Shown: in pieces, positions 1 through 8,282 of the stretch
How the letters are laid out: each line of letters begins with the position of its first letter
Position numbering within the stretch: position 1 is the first letter of the stretch
Assembly (NCBI RefSeq): GCF_010500995.1
Contig: NZ_QVMK01000005.1
Location: forward strand, 1-64,000
DNA length: 64,000 nt
Reading direction: 5' to 3'
Origin: Bacteroides sp. 224
Lineage (GTDB): Bacteria > Bacteroidota > Bacteroidia > Bacteroidales > Bacteroidaceae
Notes under the pieces: generated by a model
The model's input: only the letters and a program-made list of their open reading frames with translations
The model's database searches: none
What the model was told of the DNA's origin: nothing
Made by a program: the position numbers and the translations under genes

Positions 1-51
1 TCGTCACGCTGATGGTACTGCGTAACAGTGGGAGAGTAAGTAGTTGCCGTT
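1..51 (+). rRNA. rrf: 5S ribosomal RNA, 3' end only
   Basis: The first ~50 bases match the conserved 3' third of bacterial 5S rRNA, including GATGGTACTGC and GTGGGAGAGTA, and are followed directly by a strong terminator. The 5' part lies outside the window, so the window begins at the end of an rRNA operon. The exact 3' end is estimated to within a few bases. Confidence 0.85.
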
Positions 52-60
52 TTAATGAAG

Positions 61-94
61 AGCCTTCTTATCAAAGATGATAGGAAGGCTTTTT
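61..94 (+). terminator. rho-independent terminator of the rRNA operon
   Basis: A 12-bp stem (61-72 with 79-90, one G-T wobble) closes a 6-base AAAGAT loop and is followed by a T run at 91-94. It sits ten bases after the 5S rRNA end, as expected for the end of an rRNA transcript. Confidence 0.85.
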
Positions 95-214
95 GCGTTA
101 TAAGCCGTTTTTGGAGATAGAGTAAATTGTTAGAAATAAGCACCTATAAATGAAAGATTAAGCTTTAATTTGCATATTTACATGCGTTTTCTGTGTAATG
201 AAGATTATTATTCG

Positions 215-222
215 TATCTTTG
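215..222 (+). promoter_or_regulatory. putative Bacteroides -7 box for the yceD-rpmF operon
   Basis: TATCTTTG matches the TAnnTTTG -7 consensus of the Bacteroides primary sigma factor and lies ~90 bp before the first gene. No TTTG -33 element is visible at the usual 19-21 bp spacing, so only half of the promoter is supported. Confidence 0.45.
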
Positions 223-310
223 TCGCCCGAATTATATCCTTAAAGATGAAACAAAGGGATGTGAAGCGAGTAATTGATTTGTTTTACAGCAATTAATAGT
301 AGAAGAAATT

Positions 311-901
311 TTGGGAAAGTTTGATAAATATAGAATAGACTTAAAAGGAATGCAAGCGGATTCCATGACCTATGATTTCTTGCTTGATAATCTCTTTTTC
401 GTTAATATAGATGGTCCGGAAGTACAAAAGGGTAAAGTGCAAGTAACTTTAATCGTAAAAAGGACTTCAAGAGCATTTGAATTGAATTTTCAAACAGAAG
501 GTGTTGTTTGGGTGCCTTGCGATCGTTGTCTTGATGAAATGGAACTTCCCATAATCAGCTCGGATAAACTGATGGTGAAATTTGGAGCTACTTATGGTGA
601 GGAAGGTGATAATTTAATTATCGTTCCTGAAGAAGAGGGAGATATAAACGTTGCATGGTTTATGTATGAGTTCGTTTCTCTGGCTATTCCAATGAAACAT
701 GTACATGGGCCTGGTAAGTGCAACAAAACAATGACAGGGAAGTTAAATAAGCATTTGCGTACAAACTCAGATGAAGTCGGAGATGATAACGATGAAGATT
801 TTGCATCATCTATGGAATTAACTGAAGATAATAATGAAGATACAGAGACACGGATTGATCCGCGTTGGAATGATTTAAAGAAAATATTAGATAATAATTA
901 A
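311..901 (+). CDS. YceD/DUF177 family protein
   Basis: 196-residue protein of the DUF177 (YceD) family, which almost universally precedes rpmF; in other bacteria YceD is linked to rRNA or ribosome metabolism, but the role here is not defined. Visible marks are a Cys-x2-Cys pair at residues 70 and 73 and a later His-Gly-Pro-Gly-Lys-Cys motif, suggesting metal binding, and a strongly acidic C-terminal third. The start used is TTG after a purine-rich AGAAGAAA; the next in-frame ATG is at residue 14 and would remove conserved-looking N-terminal sequence. The gene lies 11 bp before rpmF, so the two are co-transcribed. Confidence 0.85.
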   Translation: MGKFDKYRIDLKGMQADSMTYDFLLDNLFFVNIDGPEVQKGKVQVTLIVKRTSRAFELNFQTEGVVWVPCDRCLDEMELPIISSDKLMVKFGATYGEEGDNLIIVPEEEGDINVAWFMYEFVSLAIPMKHVHGPGKCNKTMTGKLNKHLRTNSDEVGDDNDEDFASSMELTEDNNEDTETRIDPRWNDLKKILDNN

Positions 902-912
902 AGTTTTAGAAA

Positions 913-1098
913 ATGGCACATCCTAAGAGAAGACAGTCAAAAACAAGAACTGCAAAGAGAAGAACCCACGATAAAGCAGTAGCTCCTACATTAGCTATTT
1001 GTCCTAACTGTGGTGAATGGCACGTTTATCACACTGTTTGCGGCGCTTGCGGCTACTACAGAGGTAAACTCGCTATCGAAAAAGAAGCAGCAGTATAA
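913..1098 (+). CDS. rpmF: 50S ribosomal protein L32
   Basis: 61-residue bL32. The N-terminus (MAHPKRRQSKTRT) is the conserved rRNA-contacting tail, and four cysteines at residues 30, 33, 43 and 46 form the zinc-ribbon version of the protein. It is full length for the family. It follows yceD and precedes fabH, the classical yceD-rpmF-(plsX)-fabH arrangement; plsX is absent here. A hairpin lies between rpmF and fabH and may lower transcription of fabH relative to the ribosomal protein. Confidence 0.97.
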   Translation: MAHPKRRQSKTRTAKRRTHDKAVAPTLAICPNCGEWHVYHTVCGACGYYRGKLAIEKEAAV

Positions 1099-1114
1099 TA
1101 ATGCTGTTGATTAC

Positions 1115-1162
1115 TTATGTCAGGTTAGCCATTTAAAGGTATAATCTGACATAAGCATTTTT
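1115..1162 (+). terminator. hairpin between rpmF and fabH
   Basis: A 13-bp inverted repeat (1115-1127 with 1142-1154, one mismatch) is followed by five T residues at 1158-1162. It has terminator geometry but lies inside a likely operon, so it may act as an attenuator or leaky terminator. The T run overlaps the TTG at 1161, which argues against that codon being the fabH start. Confidence 0.6.
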
Positions 1163-1181
1163 GTCATTTAACATAGAATTG

Positions 1182-2189
1182 ATGGAAAAGATAAATGCAG
1201 TAATCACTGGTGTAGGCGGATATGTACCAAACTATGTCTTGACTAACGAAGAGATATCCAGAATGGTAGATACTACAGACGAGTGGATTATGACCCGTAT
1301 CGGTGTTAAAGAAAGACGGATATTAAATGAAGAAGGTTTGGGTACTTCTTACATGGCAAGAAAAGCTGCTAAGCAGCTGATGCAAAAAACAAACTCTAAC
1401 CCAGATGACATTGACTTAGTCATTGTTGCAACTAGTACTCCAGATTACATTTTCCCTTCTACAGCTTCAATCTTATGTGATAAATTAGGACTGAAAAATG
1501 CATTTGCATTTGATATGCAAGCAGCATGTAGCGGATTCTTATACCTTTTGGAAACAGCTGCGGCTTTTATTCGTTCCGGAAGATATAAGAAGCTTATCAT
1601 TGTGGGAGCTGATAAAATGTCTGCTATTACAGATTACTCAGATAGAGCTACATGCCCTATCTTTGGAGATGGAGCAGCAGCTTTTATGATAGAACCAACT
1701 ACCGAAGATGTTGGAGTCATGGATGCCATCCTAAGAACAGACGGCAAAGGATTACCTTTCTTGCACATGAAAGCAGGAGGGTCTGTATGTCCACCTTCAT
1801 ACTTTACAGTAGATAATCACATGCATTATGTTTATCAGGAAGGGAGAACTGTTTTTAAATATGCGGTATCAAACATGTCAAATGTGAGCGCAGCGATAGC
1901 TGAGCGTAATCATTTGAATAAAGATAATATTGATTGGGTGATTCCTCATCAGGCTAATATGCGTATTATTGATGCAGTGGCACAACGTTTAGAACTCCCA
2001 ATGGAAAAGGTTATGGTTAATATACAGCGTTATGGTAACTCCAGTGCTGCTACGTTGCCATTGTGTATTTGGGATTTTGAGGAAAAACTCAAGAAAGGTG
2101 ATAACTTAATCTTTACAGCTTTTGGTGCCGGGTTTACCTGGGGAGCCATTTATGTAAAGTGGGGTTATGATGGAAAGAAAAACGATTAA
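1182..2189 (+). CDS. fabH: 3-oxoacyl-[ACP] synthase III (KAS III)
   Basis: 335-residue FabH, the condensing enzyme that starts type II fatty-acid synthesis by joining an acyl-CoA primer to malonyl-ACP. The catalytic triad is visible: Cys116 (in AACSGF), His256 (in IPHQANMR) and Asn286 (in GNSSAA). I place the start at ATG 1182 ([10 protein letters not shown]). An in-frame TTG lies 21 bases upstream at 1161 but falls in the T run of a terminator-like hairpin and adds no family-like residues. The gene follows yceD-rpmF and ends at its own terminator. Confidence 0.95.
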   Translation: MEKINAVITGVGGYVPNYVLTNEEISRMVDTTDEWIMTRIGVKERRILNEEGLGTSYMARKAAKQLMQKTNSNPDDIDLVIVATSTPDYIFPSTASILCDKLGLKNAFAFDMQAACSGFLYLLETAAAFIRSGRYKKLIIVGADKMSAITDYSDRATCPIFGDGAAAFMIEPTTEDVGVMDAILRTDGKGLPFLHMKAGGSVCPPSYFTVDNHMHYVYQEGRTVFKYAVSNMSNVSAAIAERNHLNKDNIDWVIPHQANMRIIDAVAQRLELPMEKVMVNIQRYGNSSAATLPLCIWDFEEKLKKGDNLIFTAFGAGFTWGAIYVKWGYDGKKND

Positions 2190-2211
2190 TAGTTGACGGA
2201 ATAATATAAAG

Positions 2212-2245
2212 AACGCATCCTATTTAAAATTAGATGCGTTTTTTT
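2212..2245 (+). terminator. rho-independent terminator after fabH
   Basis: The arms AACGCATC..TA and TA..GATGCGTT form a ~9-10 bp stem over an A/T loop, followed by a run of seven T residues. It lies 23 bp after the fabH stop and 20 bp before the era start. Confidence 0.85.
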
Positions 2246-2265
2246 GTCTAAACAAGAATTAGATT

Positions 2266-3147
2266 ATGCATAAAGCAGGTTTTGTGAATATTGTAGGCAA
2301 CCCCAATGTGGGTAAATCTACCTTGATGAATGTATTGGTAGGCGAGAAGGTCTCTATTGCGACCTTTAAAGCTCAGACTACCAGACATCGTATAATGGGT
2401 ATTTATAATACTGATGATATGCAGATTGTATTCTCTGATACTCCGGGAGTTTTGAAGCCTACCTATAAACTGCAAGAGTCTATGTTGAATTTCTCAAATT
2501 CAGCTTTGCAAGATGCAGATATATTGCTCTATGTAACAGATGTGGTTGAGAAAATAGATAAAAACAGTGAGTTTGTAGAGCGAGTGCGTAAACAGTCAAT
2601 TCCGATTCTGTTGTTAATTAATAAAATAGACTTAACTAATCAGGAAGAGTTGATTAAACGCGTGGAGGAATGGAAGGAAATTATACCACAAGCAGAAATT
2701 ATTCCAATGTCTGCTACTTCAAAGTTTAATGTTGATTATGTGATGAAGCGGGTAAAAGAACTTTTACCGGATTCTCCTCCTTATTTCGGAAAAGATCAGT
2801 GGACAGATAAACCTGCTCGTTTCTTTGTGAATGAGATTATTCGTGAGAAAATATTGCTTTATTATGATAAAGAGATTCCATATTCCGTTGAAGTAGTAGT
2901 GGAGCAGTTCAAAGAAGAAAGCAAGAAAATTCATATCAATGCAGTTATTTATGTGGAACGCGATTCTCAGAAAGGAATAATCATTGGAAAGCAAGGTAAA
3001 GCATTGAAGAAAGTGGCTACCGAAGCTCGCAAAGATTTGGAACGCTTCTTTGGCAAAACAATATTTTTGGAGACCTTTGTGAAGGTTGATAAGGATTGGC
3101 GAAGCTCAGATAAAGAGCTGCGTAATTTTGGTTATCAGCCGGATTAA
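2266..3147 (+). CDS. era: GTPase Era, ribosome assembly factor
   Basis: 293-residue Era, a membrane-associated GTPase that binds the 3' end of 16S rRNA during 30S maturation. The G-domain motifs are intact: G1 GNPNVGKST at residues 11-19, G3 DTPG, G4 NKID, and SAT as G5. The C-terminal third holds the KH RNA-binding domain with its GKQGK loop. Full length for the family. It is followed 50 bp downstream by der, a second ribosome-assembly GTPase. Confidence 0.96.
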   Translation: MHKAGFVNIVGNPNVGKSTLMNVLVGEKVSIATFKAQTTRHRIMGIYNTDDMQIVFSDTPGVLKPTYKLQESMLNFSNSALQDADILLYVTDVVEKIDKNSEFVERVRKQSIPILLLINKIDLTNQEELIKRVEEWKEIIPQAEIIPMSATSKFNVDYVMKRVKELLPDSPPYFGKDQWTDKPARFFVNEIIREKILLYYDKEIPYSVEVVVEQFKEESKKIHINAVIYVERDSQKGIIIGKQGKALKKVATEARKDLERFFGKTIFLETFVKVDKDWRSSDKELRNFGYQPD

Positions 3148-3196
3148 TTAAAATAGTATTCATACAACTGTGATAGTTGCTAATTAAGAAAAATGT

Positions 3197-4510
3197 ATGG
3201 GAAATTTAGTCGCAATAGTAGGGCGCCCCAATGTTGGTAAGTCTACCTTATTTAATCGTCTGACTAAAACACGTCAGGCCATTGTGAATGATGAAGCTGG
3301 TACTACTCGTGACAGACAATATGGTAAAACAGAGTGGTTAGGTCGTGAATTCTCAGTGGTAGATACAGGCGGATGGGTAGTGAATTCGGATGATATTTTT
3401 GAAGAAGAAATCCGTAAACAAGTACTGATTGCATTGGATGAAGCAGATGTAATATTGTTTGTAGTAGATATTATGAATGGAGTTACAGACCTGGATATGC
3501 AGGTTGCCGCTATTCTTCGTCGCGCAAACAACCCTGTGATTGTTGTTGCAAACAAAACAGATAATCATGATTTGCAATACAATGCTCCCGAATTTTATAG
3601 CCTCGGATTAGGAGATCCTTACTGTATATCTGCTATGACAGGTAGTGGAACTGGAGATTTAATGGATATCATAGTCGATAACTTTAAGAAAGAATCTTCG
3701 GAGATATTAGATGAAGACATTCCACGATTTGCAGTAGTAGGACGTCCCAATGCCGGAAAATCCTCTCTTGTAAATGCTTTTATTGGCGAAGATCGTAATA
3801 TTGTAACAGAAATAGCAGGTACTACACGCGATTCAATCTATACCCGTTACAATAAATTCGGATTCGACTTCTACCTGGTAGACACTGCCGGTATTCGTAA
3901 GAAAGGAAAAGTGAATGAAGATTTGGAATACTATTCAGTGATTCGCTCCATACGCTCCATTGAAGGGGCAGACGTTTGTGTCCTAATGATTGATGCTACT
4001 CGTGGAGTAGAAAGTCAGGACTTGAATATCTTTTCTTTGATACAAAAGAATTCTAAAGGTTTGGTAGTCGTTATTAATAAATGGGATTTGGTAGAAGATA
4101 AATCAGTGAAGGTGCAGAAAGAATTCGAAAATGCTATTCGTACCCGCTTTGCTCCATTTGTAGATTTCCCGATTATCTTTGGATCTGCTCTTACTAAACA
4201 AAGGATCCTGAAAGTATTGGAGGAAGCCAGAAACGTATATGAGAATCGTATGACTAAGATTCCGACTGCACGTTTGAATGAAGAAATGTTGCCTTTGATC
4301 GAGGCATATCCTCCTCCTTCCAACAAAGGTAAATATATTAAGATTAAATATGTTACCCAATTACCCAATACTCAAGTTCCCTCTTTTGTGTATTTCGCTA
4401 ATCTTCCGCAGTATGTAAAAGAGCCATATCGACGCTTCTTAGAGAATAAAATGCGTGAGAAATGGAATTTGACAGGTACTCCAATTAATATTTATATCAG
4501 GCAGAAATAA
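3197..4510 (+). CDS. der: GTPase Der (EngA), 50S ribosome assembly
   Basis: 437-residue Der with the two tandem G domains that define the family. Domain 1 carries [13 protein letters not shown] and NKTD; domain 2 begins near residue 177 and carries [13 protein letters not shown] and NKWD. A KH-like C-terminal domain follows. It acts in late 50S subunit assembly. It ends just before a bidirectional terminator shared with the converging transporter genes. Confidence 0.97.
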   Translation: MGNLVAIVGRPNVGKSTLFNRLTKTRQAIVNDEAGTTRDRQYGKTEWLGREFSVVDTGGWVVNSDDIFEEEIRKQVLIALDEADVILFVVDIMNGVTDLDMQVAAILRRANNPVIVVANKTDNHDLQYNAPEFYSLGLGDPYCISAMTGSGTGDLMDIIVDNFKKESSEILDEDIPRFAVVGRPNAGKSSLVNAFIGEDRNIVTEIAGTTRDSIYTRYNKFGFDFYLVDTAGIRKKGKVNEDLEYYSVIRSIRSIEGADVCVLMIDATRGVESQDLNIFSLIQKNSKGLVVVINKWDLVEDKSVKVQKEFENAIRTRFAPFVDFPIIFGSALTKQRILKVLEEARNVYENRMTKIPTARLNEEMLPLIEAYPPPSNKGKYIKIKYVTQLPNTQVPSFVYFANLPQYVKEPYRRFLENKMREKWNLTGTPINIYIRQK

Positions 4511-4513
4511 AAT

Positions 4514-4551
4514 AATAAGCCCTCGTTTCCCGGAAGAAGCGAGGGCTTATT
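4514..4551. terminator. bidirectional terminator between der and the mlaF-like gene
   Basis: A perfect 12-bp stem (4514-4525 with 4540-4551) flanked by A/T-rich sequence on both sides. On the minus strand it is followed by TTATTTTATTT. It separates two convergent genes, so it can serve both. Confidence 0.8.
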
Positions 4552-4578
4552 ATAATATTCATGTTTCAATATGAATTC

Positions 4579-5355
4579 TTATCCTTCTTCCATATTGTGG
4601 TGAGTCTCTGCCTCTTTCACCTTTCTGAAAAGATCGGATGCGAAGATGAAGTTATTTAGGAGCTTATTACTGGAAGTGAATATCTCATCTTTAGTGCCTT
4701 CCCATTCTTTCCTTCCCTCATAAATAAAGATAATCTTTTCTCCGATGCCCATCACTGAATTCATATCATGAGTATTCATGATGGTAGTCATATTGTATTC
4801 TTTGGTAATATCCTGTATTAGTTTATCAATAATAAGAGAAGTTTTTGGGTCTAATCCAGAGTTGGGTTCATCACAGAATAAGTATTGAGGCTTCAACACG
4901 ATAGCACGCGCAATAGCCACACGCTTCTGCATACCTCCACTGATTTCTCCGGGATATTTATCTTTGGCATCAGTCAGATTCACACGGTCCAGGCAAAGCA
5001 TTGCTCGTTTTACCCGGTTTTGATAAGAATCTCTGCTGAACATATTTAATGGAAACATAACATTTTCAAACACAGTCATTGAGTCGAATAAGGCTGCGTT
5101 TTGAAAGATCATTCCCATTTCTTTGCGGAGTGTTTTCTTTTCCTTTTTGCTCATGGTTAGGAAGTTACGATTGTCATATAGTAATTCCCCACTTTCCGGT
5201 TCAAGTAATCCTACGATGCACTTCATGAGTACGGTTTTCCCGGAACCACTTTGTCCGATGATAAGATTAGTTTTTCCGTTCTCAAATACTCCGTTTATGC
5301 CTTTTAGTACTTCTTTATCTCCAAAAGACTTATGTAGTTTTTTTATCTCAATCAT
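4579..5355 (-). CDS. ABC transporter ATPase, MlaF type (lipid transport)
   Basis: 258-residue ABC ATPase. Walker A GQSGSGKT is at residues 34-41, the signature is ISGGMQKR, and Walker B is YLFCDEPNSGLDP. The sequence style and the partner gene identify it as the ATPase of an Mla/TGD-type phospholipid transporter that keeps outer-membrane lipid asymmetry. Its ATG overlaps the stop of the upstream permease gene by four bases, so the two are translationally coupled. No MCE-domain (MlaD-like) gene is present next to it in this window. Confidence 0.88.
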   Translation of the reverse strand: MIEIKKLHKSFGDKEVLKGINGVFENGKTNLIIGQSGSGKTVLMKCIVGLLEPESGELLYDNRNFLTMSKKEKKTLRKEMGMIFQNAALFDSMTVFENVMFPLNMFSRDSYQNRVKRAMLCLDRVNLTDAKDKYPGEISGGMQKRVAIARAIVLKPQYLFCDEPNSGLDPKTSLIIDKLIQDITKEYNMTTIMNTHDMNSVMGIGEKIIFIYEGRKEWEGTKDEIFTSSNKLLNNFIFASDLFRKVKEAETHHNMEEG

Positions 5356-6095
5356 GCTGTTAATAGTTTGGTTAATATCAGGTCGGCAAATAGAATAAGA
5401 ACACTACAAGATACAACCGAGTTTGTAGATGCTTTCCCTACTTCGATGGAACCACCTTCGACAGTGTATCCAAAGAAAGAAGAAACACTTGCAATAATAA
5501 AAGCAAAGAAGAGAGATTTTATAATACCAGCCCAGATAAACCAGTCCACAAACATGTATTGTAGCCCATATTCTAAATCTGTAGCCATCATAAGATCTCC
5601 AAACCAGCAAATGGCAAATGCACCGATAATTCCAGCGAATATACTGAAAGTCACAAGGATAGGAATTACCGTTACCAGAGCTACGATTTTAGGAAGAATA
5701 AGAAAGGAGGCTGAATTTACCCCCATCATTTCCATGGCATCAATTTGTTGGGTAATACGCATAGATCCTAACTCGGAAGCTATATTCGAACCAACCTTTC
5801 CTGCAAGTATCAAACACATGATGGATGATGAAAACTCAAGCAACATGATTTCGCGGGTAACATAGCCCACAGTCCATCGTGGCATCCAAGGGCTTTCGAT
5901 ATTGAATTTGATTTGTATGGTAATAACAGCCCCTATGAAAAAAGATATAAGTAATACAATTCCGATAGAGCTGACCCCTAATTGATCAATCTCTTTTATC
6001 AACTGTTTTGCGTACATTTTCACCCTTTCCGGGCGTGCAAATGTACGTTTCATAAGCATAAGGTATCGGCCTACAGTTTTTAACGCTTTGAACAT
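5352..6095 (-). CDS. ABC transporter permease, MlaE/YrbE family
   Basis: 247-residue integral membrane protein with about five to six hydrophobic segments. It has family features such as the charged amphipathic start (MKRTFARPERVKMYAKQL), an ITIQ stretch after the first membrane segment, and a conserved ASELGSMRITQQIDAMEMMG coupling region that contacts the ATPase. It is the membrane subunit of the lipid transporter formed with the adjacent ATPase gene. It is transcribed divergently from lptB across a 7-bp-period inverted repeat. Confidence 0.9.
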   Translation of the reverse strand: MFKALKTVGRYLMLMKRTFARPERVKMYAKQLIKEIDQLGVSSIGIVLLISFFIGAVITIQIKFNIESPWMPRWTVGYVTREIMLLEFSSSIMCLILAGKVGSNIASELGSMRITQQIDAMEMMGVNSASFLILPKIVALVTVIPILVTFSIFAGIIGAFAICWFGDLMMATDLEYGLQYMFVDWFIWAGIIKSLFFAFIIASVSSFFGYTVEGGSIEVGKASTNSVVSCSVLILFADLILTKLLTA

Positions 6096-6099
6096 AAAA

Positions 6100-6197
6100 G
6101 TTATGAGTTACAAGTTACGAGTTACAAGTTACGAGAGATTGGTTATAAAAGTAACGAGACCTTCTTGTAACTCGTAACTTGTAACTCGTAACTGATA
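6100..6197. repeat. 7-bp-period inverted repeat (AGTTACR type)
   Basis: The left half repeats AGTTACA/AGTTACG about five times (6100-6136) and the right half carries the complementary GTAACTC/GTAACTT units (6166-6197), so the transcript can fold into a ~30-bp hairpin. It fills most of the divergent intergenic region between the mlaE-like gene and lptB, so it is not a simple terminator. The same heptamers recur at 42951-42978 and 55221-55354. Confidence 0.9.
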
Positions 6198-6244
6198 ACT
6201 AAACTATTTGTTTGCAAATGTACATCATTTAAGCTGATTTTTAC

Positions 6245-6252
6245 TACATTTG
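6245..6252 (+). promoter_or_regulatory. putative -7 box for lptB
   Basis: TACATTTG fits TAnnTTTG and lies 18 bp before the lptB ATG. TTTG tetramers occur upstream (6207-6214) but about 30 bp away, too far for the standard -33 spacing. Confidence 0.45.
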
Positions 6253-6270
6253 TCGTAAAATTGCATAGAC

Positions 6271-7038
6271 ATGAAAGATAGTAAGATGGTGCTTCGTACA
6301 GAAGACCTGGTGAAAAAATATGGTAAAAGAACAGTGGTAAGTCATGTTTCTATTGATGTGAAGCAGGGTGAAATTGTTGGCTTGCTGGGACCGAATGGTG
6401 CCGGTAAAACCACTTCTTTCTATATGACAGTAGGTCTTATTACCCCCAATGAAGGACGTATCTTTCTGGATGACTTGGAAATAACCAAATATCCCGTTTA
6501 CAAACGCGCTCAAACCGGTATTGGTTACTTGGCTCAGGAGGCTTCTGTTTTCCGCCAAATGTCTGTGGAAGACAATATTGCTTCGGTACTTGAAATGACC
6601 AATAAGTCTAAAGAATATCAGAAAGATAAACTGGAAAGCTTGATCGCTGAGTTCCGATTGCAAAAAGTGCGTAAAAATAAAGGGAATCAATTGTCGGGGG
6701 GAGAGCGTCGCCGAACTGAAATCGCACGTTGCTTGGCTATCGACCCTAAGTTTATTATGCTCGATGAGCCTTTTGCCGGGGTAGACCCCATTGCGGTAGA
6801 AGATATCCAACAAATCGTGTGGAAATTGAAAGATAAGAATATCGGTATCCTGATTACCGACCATAATGTACAGGAAACACTCAGTATTACCGACAGGGCA
6901 TACCTGTTATTTGAAGGGAAAATCCTATTTCAAGGTACACCCGAAGAGTTGGCCGAGAACAAGATCGTGCGCGAAAAATACCTGAGTAATAGCTTTGTGC
7001 TTCGCCGTAAAGATTTCCAATTAAGCGATAACGAGTAA
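6271..7038 (+). CDS. lptB: LPS export ABC transporter ATPase LptB
   Basis: 255-residue ATPase that powers extraction of lipopolysaccharide from the inner membrane in the LptB2FG complex. Walker A GPNGAGKT is at residues 40-47, the Q-loop sits in [18 protein letters not shown], the signature is LSGGERRR and Walker B is [23 protein letters not shown] and FAGVDP are characteristic of LptB rather than amino-acid transporters. It is a single gene here; the other lpt genes are elsewhere, although OstA-like and SurA-like partners lie at 15.7-21.3 kb. Confidence 0.95.
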   Translation: MKDSKMVLRTEDLVKKYGKRTVVSHVSIDVKQGEIVGLLGPNGAGKTTSFYMTVGLITPNEGRIFLDDLEITKYPVYKRAQTGIGYLAQEASVFRQMSVEDNIASVLEMTNKSKEYQKDKLESLIAEFRLQKVRKNKGNQLSGGERRRTEIARCLAIDPKFIMLDEPFAGVDPIAVEDIQQIVWKLKDKNIGILITDHNVQETLSITDRAYLLFEGKILFQGTPEELAENKIVREKYLSNSFVLRRKDFQLSDNE

Positions 7039-7052
7039 TTTTAACTTGGAGT

Positions 7053-7445
7053 TTACTTCCTTATAAGAAACAAAGGAAGGCATCCAACCGTATAACACAT
7101 AATATCTTTCCAATCGAATGTAGAGCCGATTACTATTCTTGCCACGGTATTGTTTTGCAGGTTAAGTAAAGTAGCTATCTGAAAATATTGCATAACTTCC
7201 ACTCCACAGGCAAAGAGGAATACCCATAAAGGAAGTAGGCGTAGCGGTTTGCTAATGAAGATACGCGCAAAGCAATAAACAAGAACAACTACAAGTATGT
7301 CGCCAACATAAGGGCGAATGATTTGATCTCTGACATGTAGGGCTATCAGAACTTCTATAGCAAACAGAGCGATGAAGCACAAAGCATAAAATAAACGATT
7401 ATTGATAGATATAGTATTGTTTCTACTTCTTTTGTGATTAATCAT
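7053..7445 (-). CDS. small membrane protein, DUF2809 (YjgA-like) family
   Basis: 130-residue protein with four hydrophobic segments separated by short loops; the C-terminal half (GVEVMQYFQIATLL ... GSTFDWKDIMCYTVG) resembles the DUF2809 family. Its molecular function is unknown. It converges on lptB with only 14 bp between the stops. Upstream lies a perfect 27-bp inverted repeat that ends the neighbouring RNA-binding protein gene. Confidence 0.75.
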   Translation of the reverse strand: MINHKRSRNNTISINNRLFYALCFIALFAIEVLIALHVRDQIIRPYVGDILVVVLVYCFARIFISKPLRLLPLWVFLFACGVEVMQYFQIATLLNLQNNTVARIVIGSTFDWKDIMCYTVGCLPLFLIRK

Positions 7446-7473
7446 TGTTTTATAGAATAAAGCGTTCTTAATG

Positions 7474-7535
7474 AGAATAGGAAATACAAAAGCCTTTTGC
7501 TTATGGTGGCAAAAGGCTTTTGTATTTCCTATTCT
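7474..7535. terminator. perfect 27-bp inverted repeat / terminator
   Basis: Arms 7474-7500 and 7509-7535 are exact reverse complements over an 8-base loop (TTATGGTG). The inner stem includes AAAAGCCTTTTGC. It begins 10 bp after the stop of the minus-strand RRM gene and most simply ends that transcript. It is far longer than a typical terminator stem and belongs with the other long inverted repeats of this window. Confidence 0.85.
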
Positions 7536-7545
7536 AAATATATTT

Positions 7546-7791
7546 TTAGAATTTTGGTCTGGCTTCTTTAACTACCATAGTGCGTCCTTCAAATTCGGCA
7601 CCATTCAATTCAGCGATAGCTTTTGCACCTTCTTCGTCATTGTCCATTTCTACGAAACCAAAACCTTTCGAACGTCCGGTTTCACGGTCCATAACTACTT
7701 TAACTGAAGATACTGTTCCATAATCTTCCATAACTTGTTGCAAATCTGCTTCCCTTACACGATAGTTAAGGTTTCCAACATAAATGTTCAT
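7546..7791 (-). CDS. RRM-domain RNA-binding protein
   Basis: 81-residue protein made of a single RNA recognition motif. RNP2 is IYVGNLNY (residues 3-10) and RNP1 is KGFGFVEM (about 43-50), both with the aromatic residues that stack on RNA. Bacteroides genomes carry several such small RRM proteins, which have been studied as global post-transcriptional regulators in place of Hfq/ProQ; that role is inferred here. The gene has a long A/T-rich leader with an inverted repeat at 7823-7831/7864-7872, which may be regulatory. Confidence 0.93.
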   Translation of the reverse strand: MNIYVGNLNYRVREADLQQVMEDYGTVSSVKVVMDRETGRSKGFGFVEMDNDEEGAKAIAELNGAEFEGRTMVVKEARPKF

Positions 7792-7822
7792 AGTGAAAAT
7801 AATAAAATAAATAAAAATATAA

Positions 7823-7872
7823 AAACTCTCTTTGAAAAACAGCTAAAAAAGAATGAAAACAACAGAGAGTTT
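7823..7872 (-). other. inverted repeat in the leader of the RRM gene
   Basis: AAACTCTCT (7823-7831) and AGAGAGTTT (7864-7872) can pair in the untranslated leader about 30-80 bases before the RRM start codon. The surrounding leader is very A-rich. No known riboswitch was recognised; autoregulation by the RRM protein is one possibility but is only inference. Confidence 0.4.
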
Positions 7873-8014
7873 ACAAAAGCGTTTGAAAACGGAAAGTAAA
7901 GCCTTGTAATAGAAATCATGAAACTAATTATGCCATTTTTCGGCTACAAAGGAAAGCATTAAATTTGAATACGCAACTTTTTCGATTATTTTTTTGCATT
8001 ACTATCAGCTATTT

Positions 8015-8103
8015 TAATTGCCGGTTTCATTTGCTTTAAATGCCAGTAGCATTTGCTTCAATTGTCAGTAGTATTTAAAGCAAATGAAACCGGCATTTTT
8101 TTT
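8015..8103 (+). repeat. 22-bp-period element with terminal inverted repeat and T run
   Basis: Three 22-bp units start at 8015, 8037 and 8059; TGCC/TGCC/TGTC and CATTTGCTT/CATTTGCTT recur at exactly 22-bp spacing. The outer 23 bases (8019-8041 and 8073-8095) are perfect reverse complements, and eight T residues follow at 8096-8103, giving a strong plus-strand terminator. No plus-strand gene precedes it: it lies between the divergent RRM and tig genes. Confidence 0.85.
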
Positions 8104-8198
8104 GATAGAAGAATTTAAGTGAAATATAAGAAACAGAAAAATGCAAGAGAGAAAATTTGAACAGACCTTTAATCTGTATGAAATAAATAGTAATGCTA

Positions 8199-8229
8199 TT
8201 TGATAATTAAAAGATTAACGCTAATTTTG
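8199..8229 (+). promoter_or_regulatory. Bacteroides-type promoter of tig
   Basis: TTTG at 8199-8202, a 19-bp spacer, and TAATTTTG at 8222-8229 match the -33/-7 consensus of the Bacteroides primary sigma factor exactly. The predicted transcription start is near 8233, about 50 bp before the ATG. Confidence 0.85.
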
Positions 8230-8282
8230 CACCTCATTTAAGGTTAGAAAAATAGAAGTATAATTAATAAATAATTGTCAGA

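Noticed and set aside
5368..5865. 165-codon plus-strand reading frame inside the transporter permease
   Set aside because: It is antisense to the MlaE-like gene, which has clear family features and is coupled to its ATPase.
7471..7707. 78-codon plus-strand reading frame
   Set aside because: It runs through the perfect inverted repeat and antisense to the RRM gene, whose motifs are unmistakable on the other strand.
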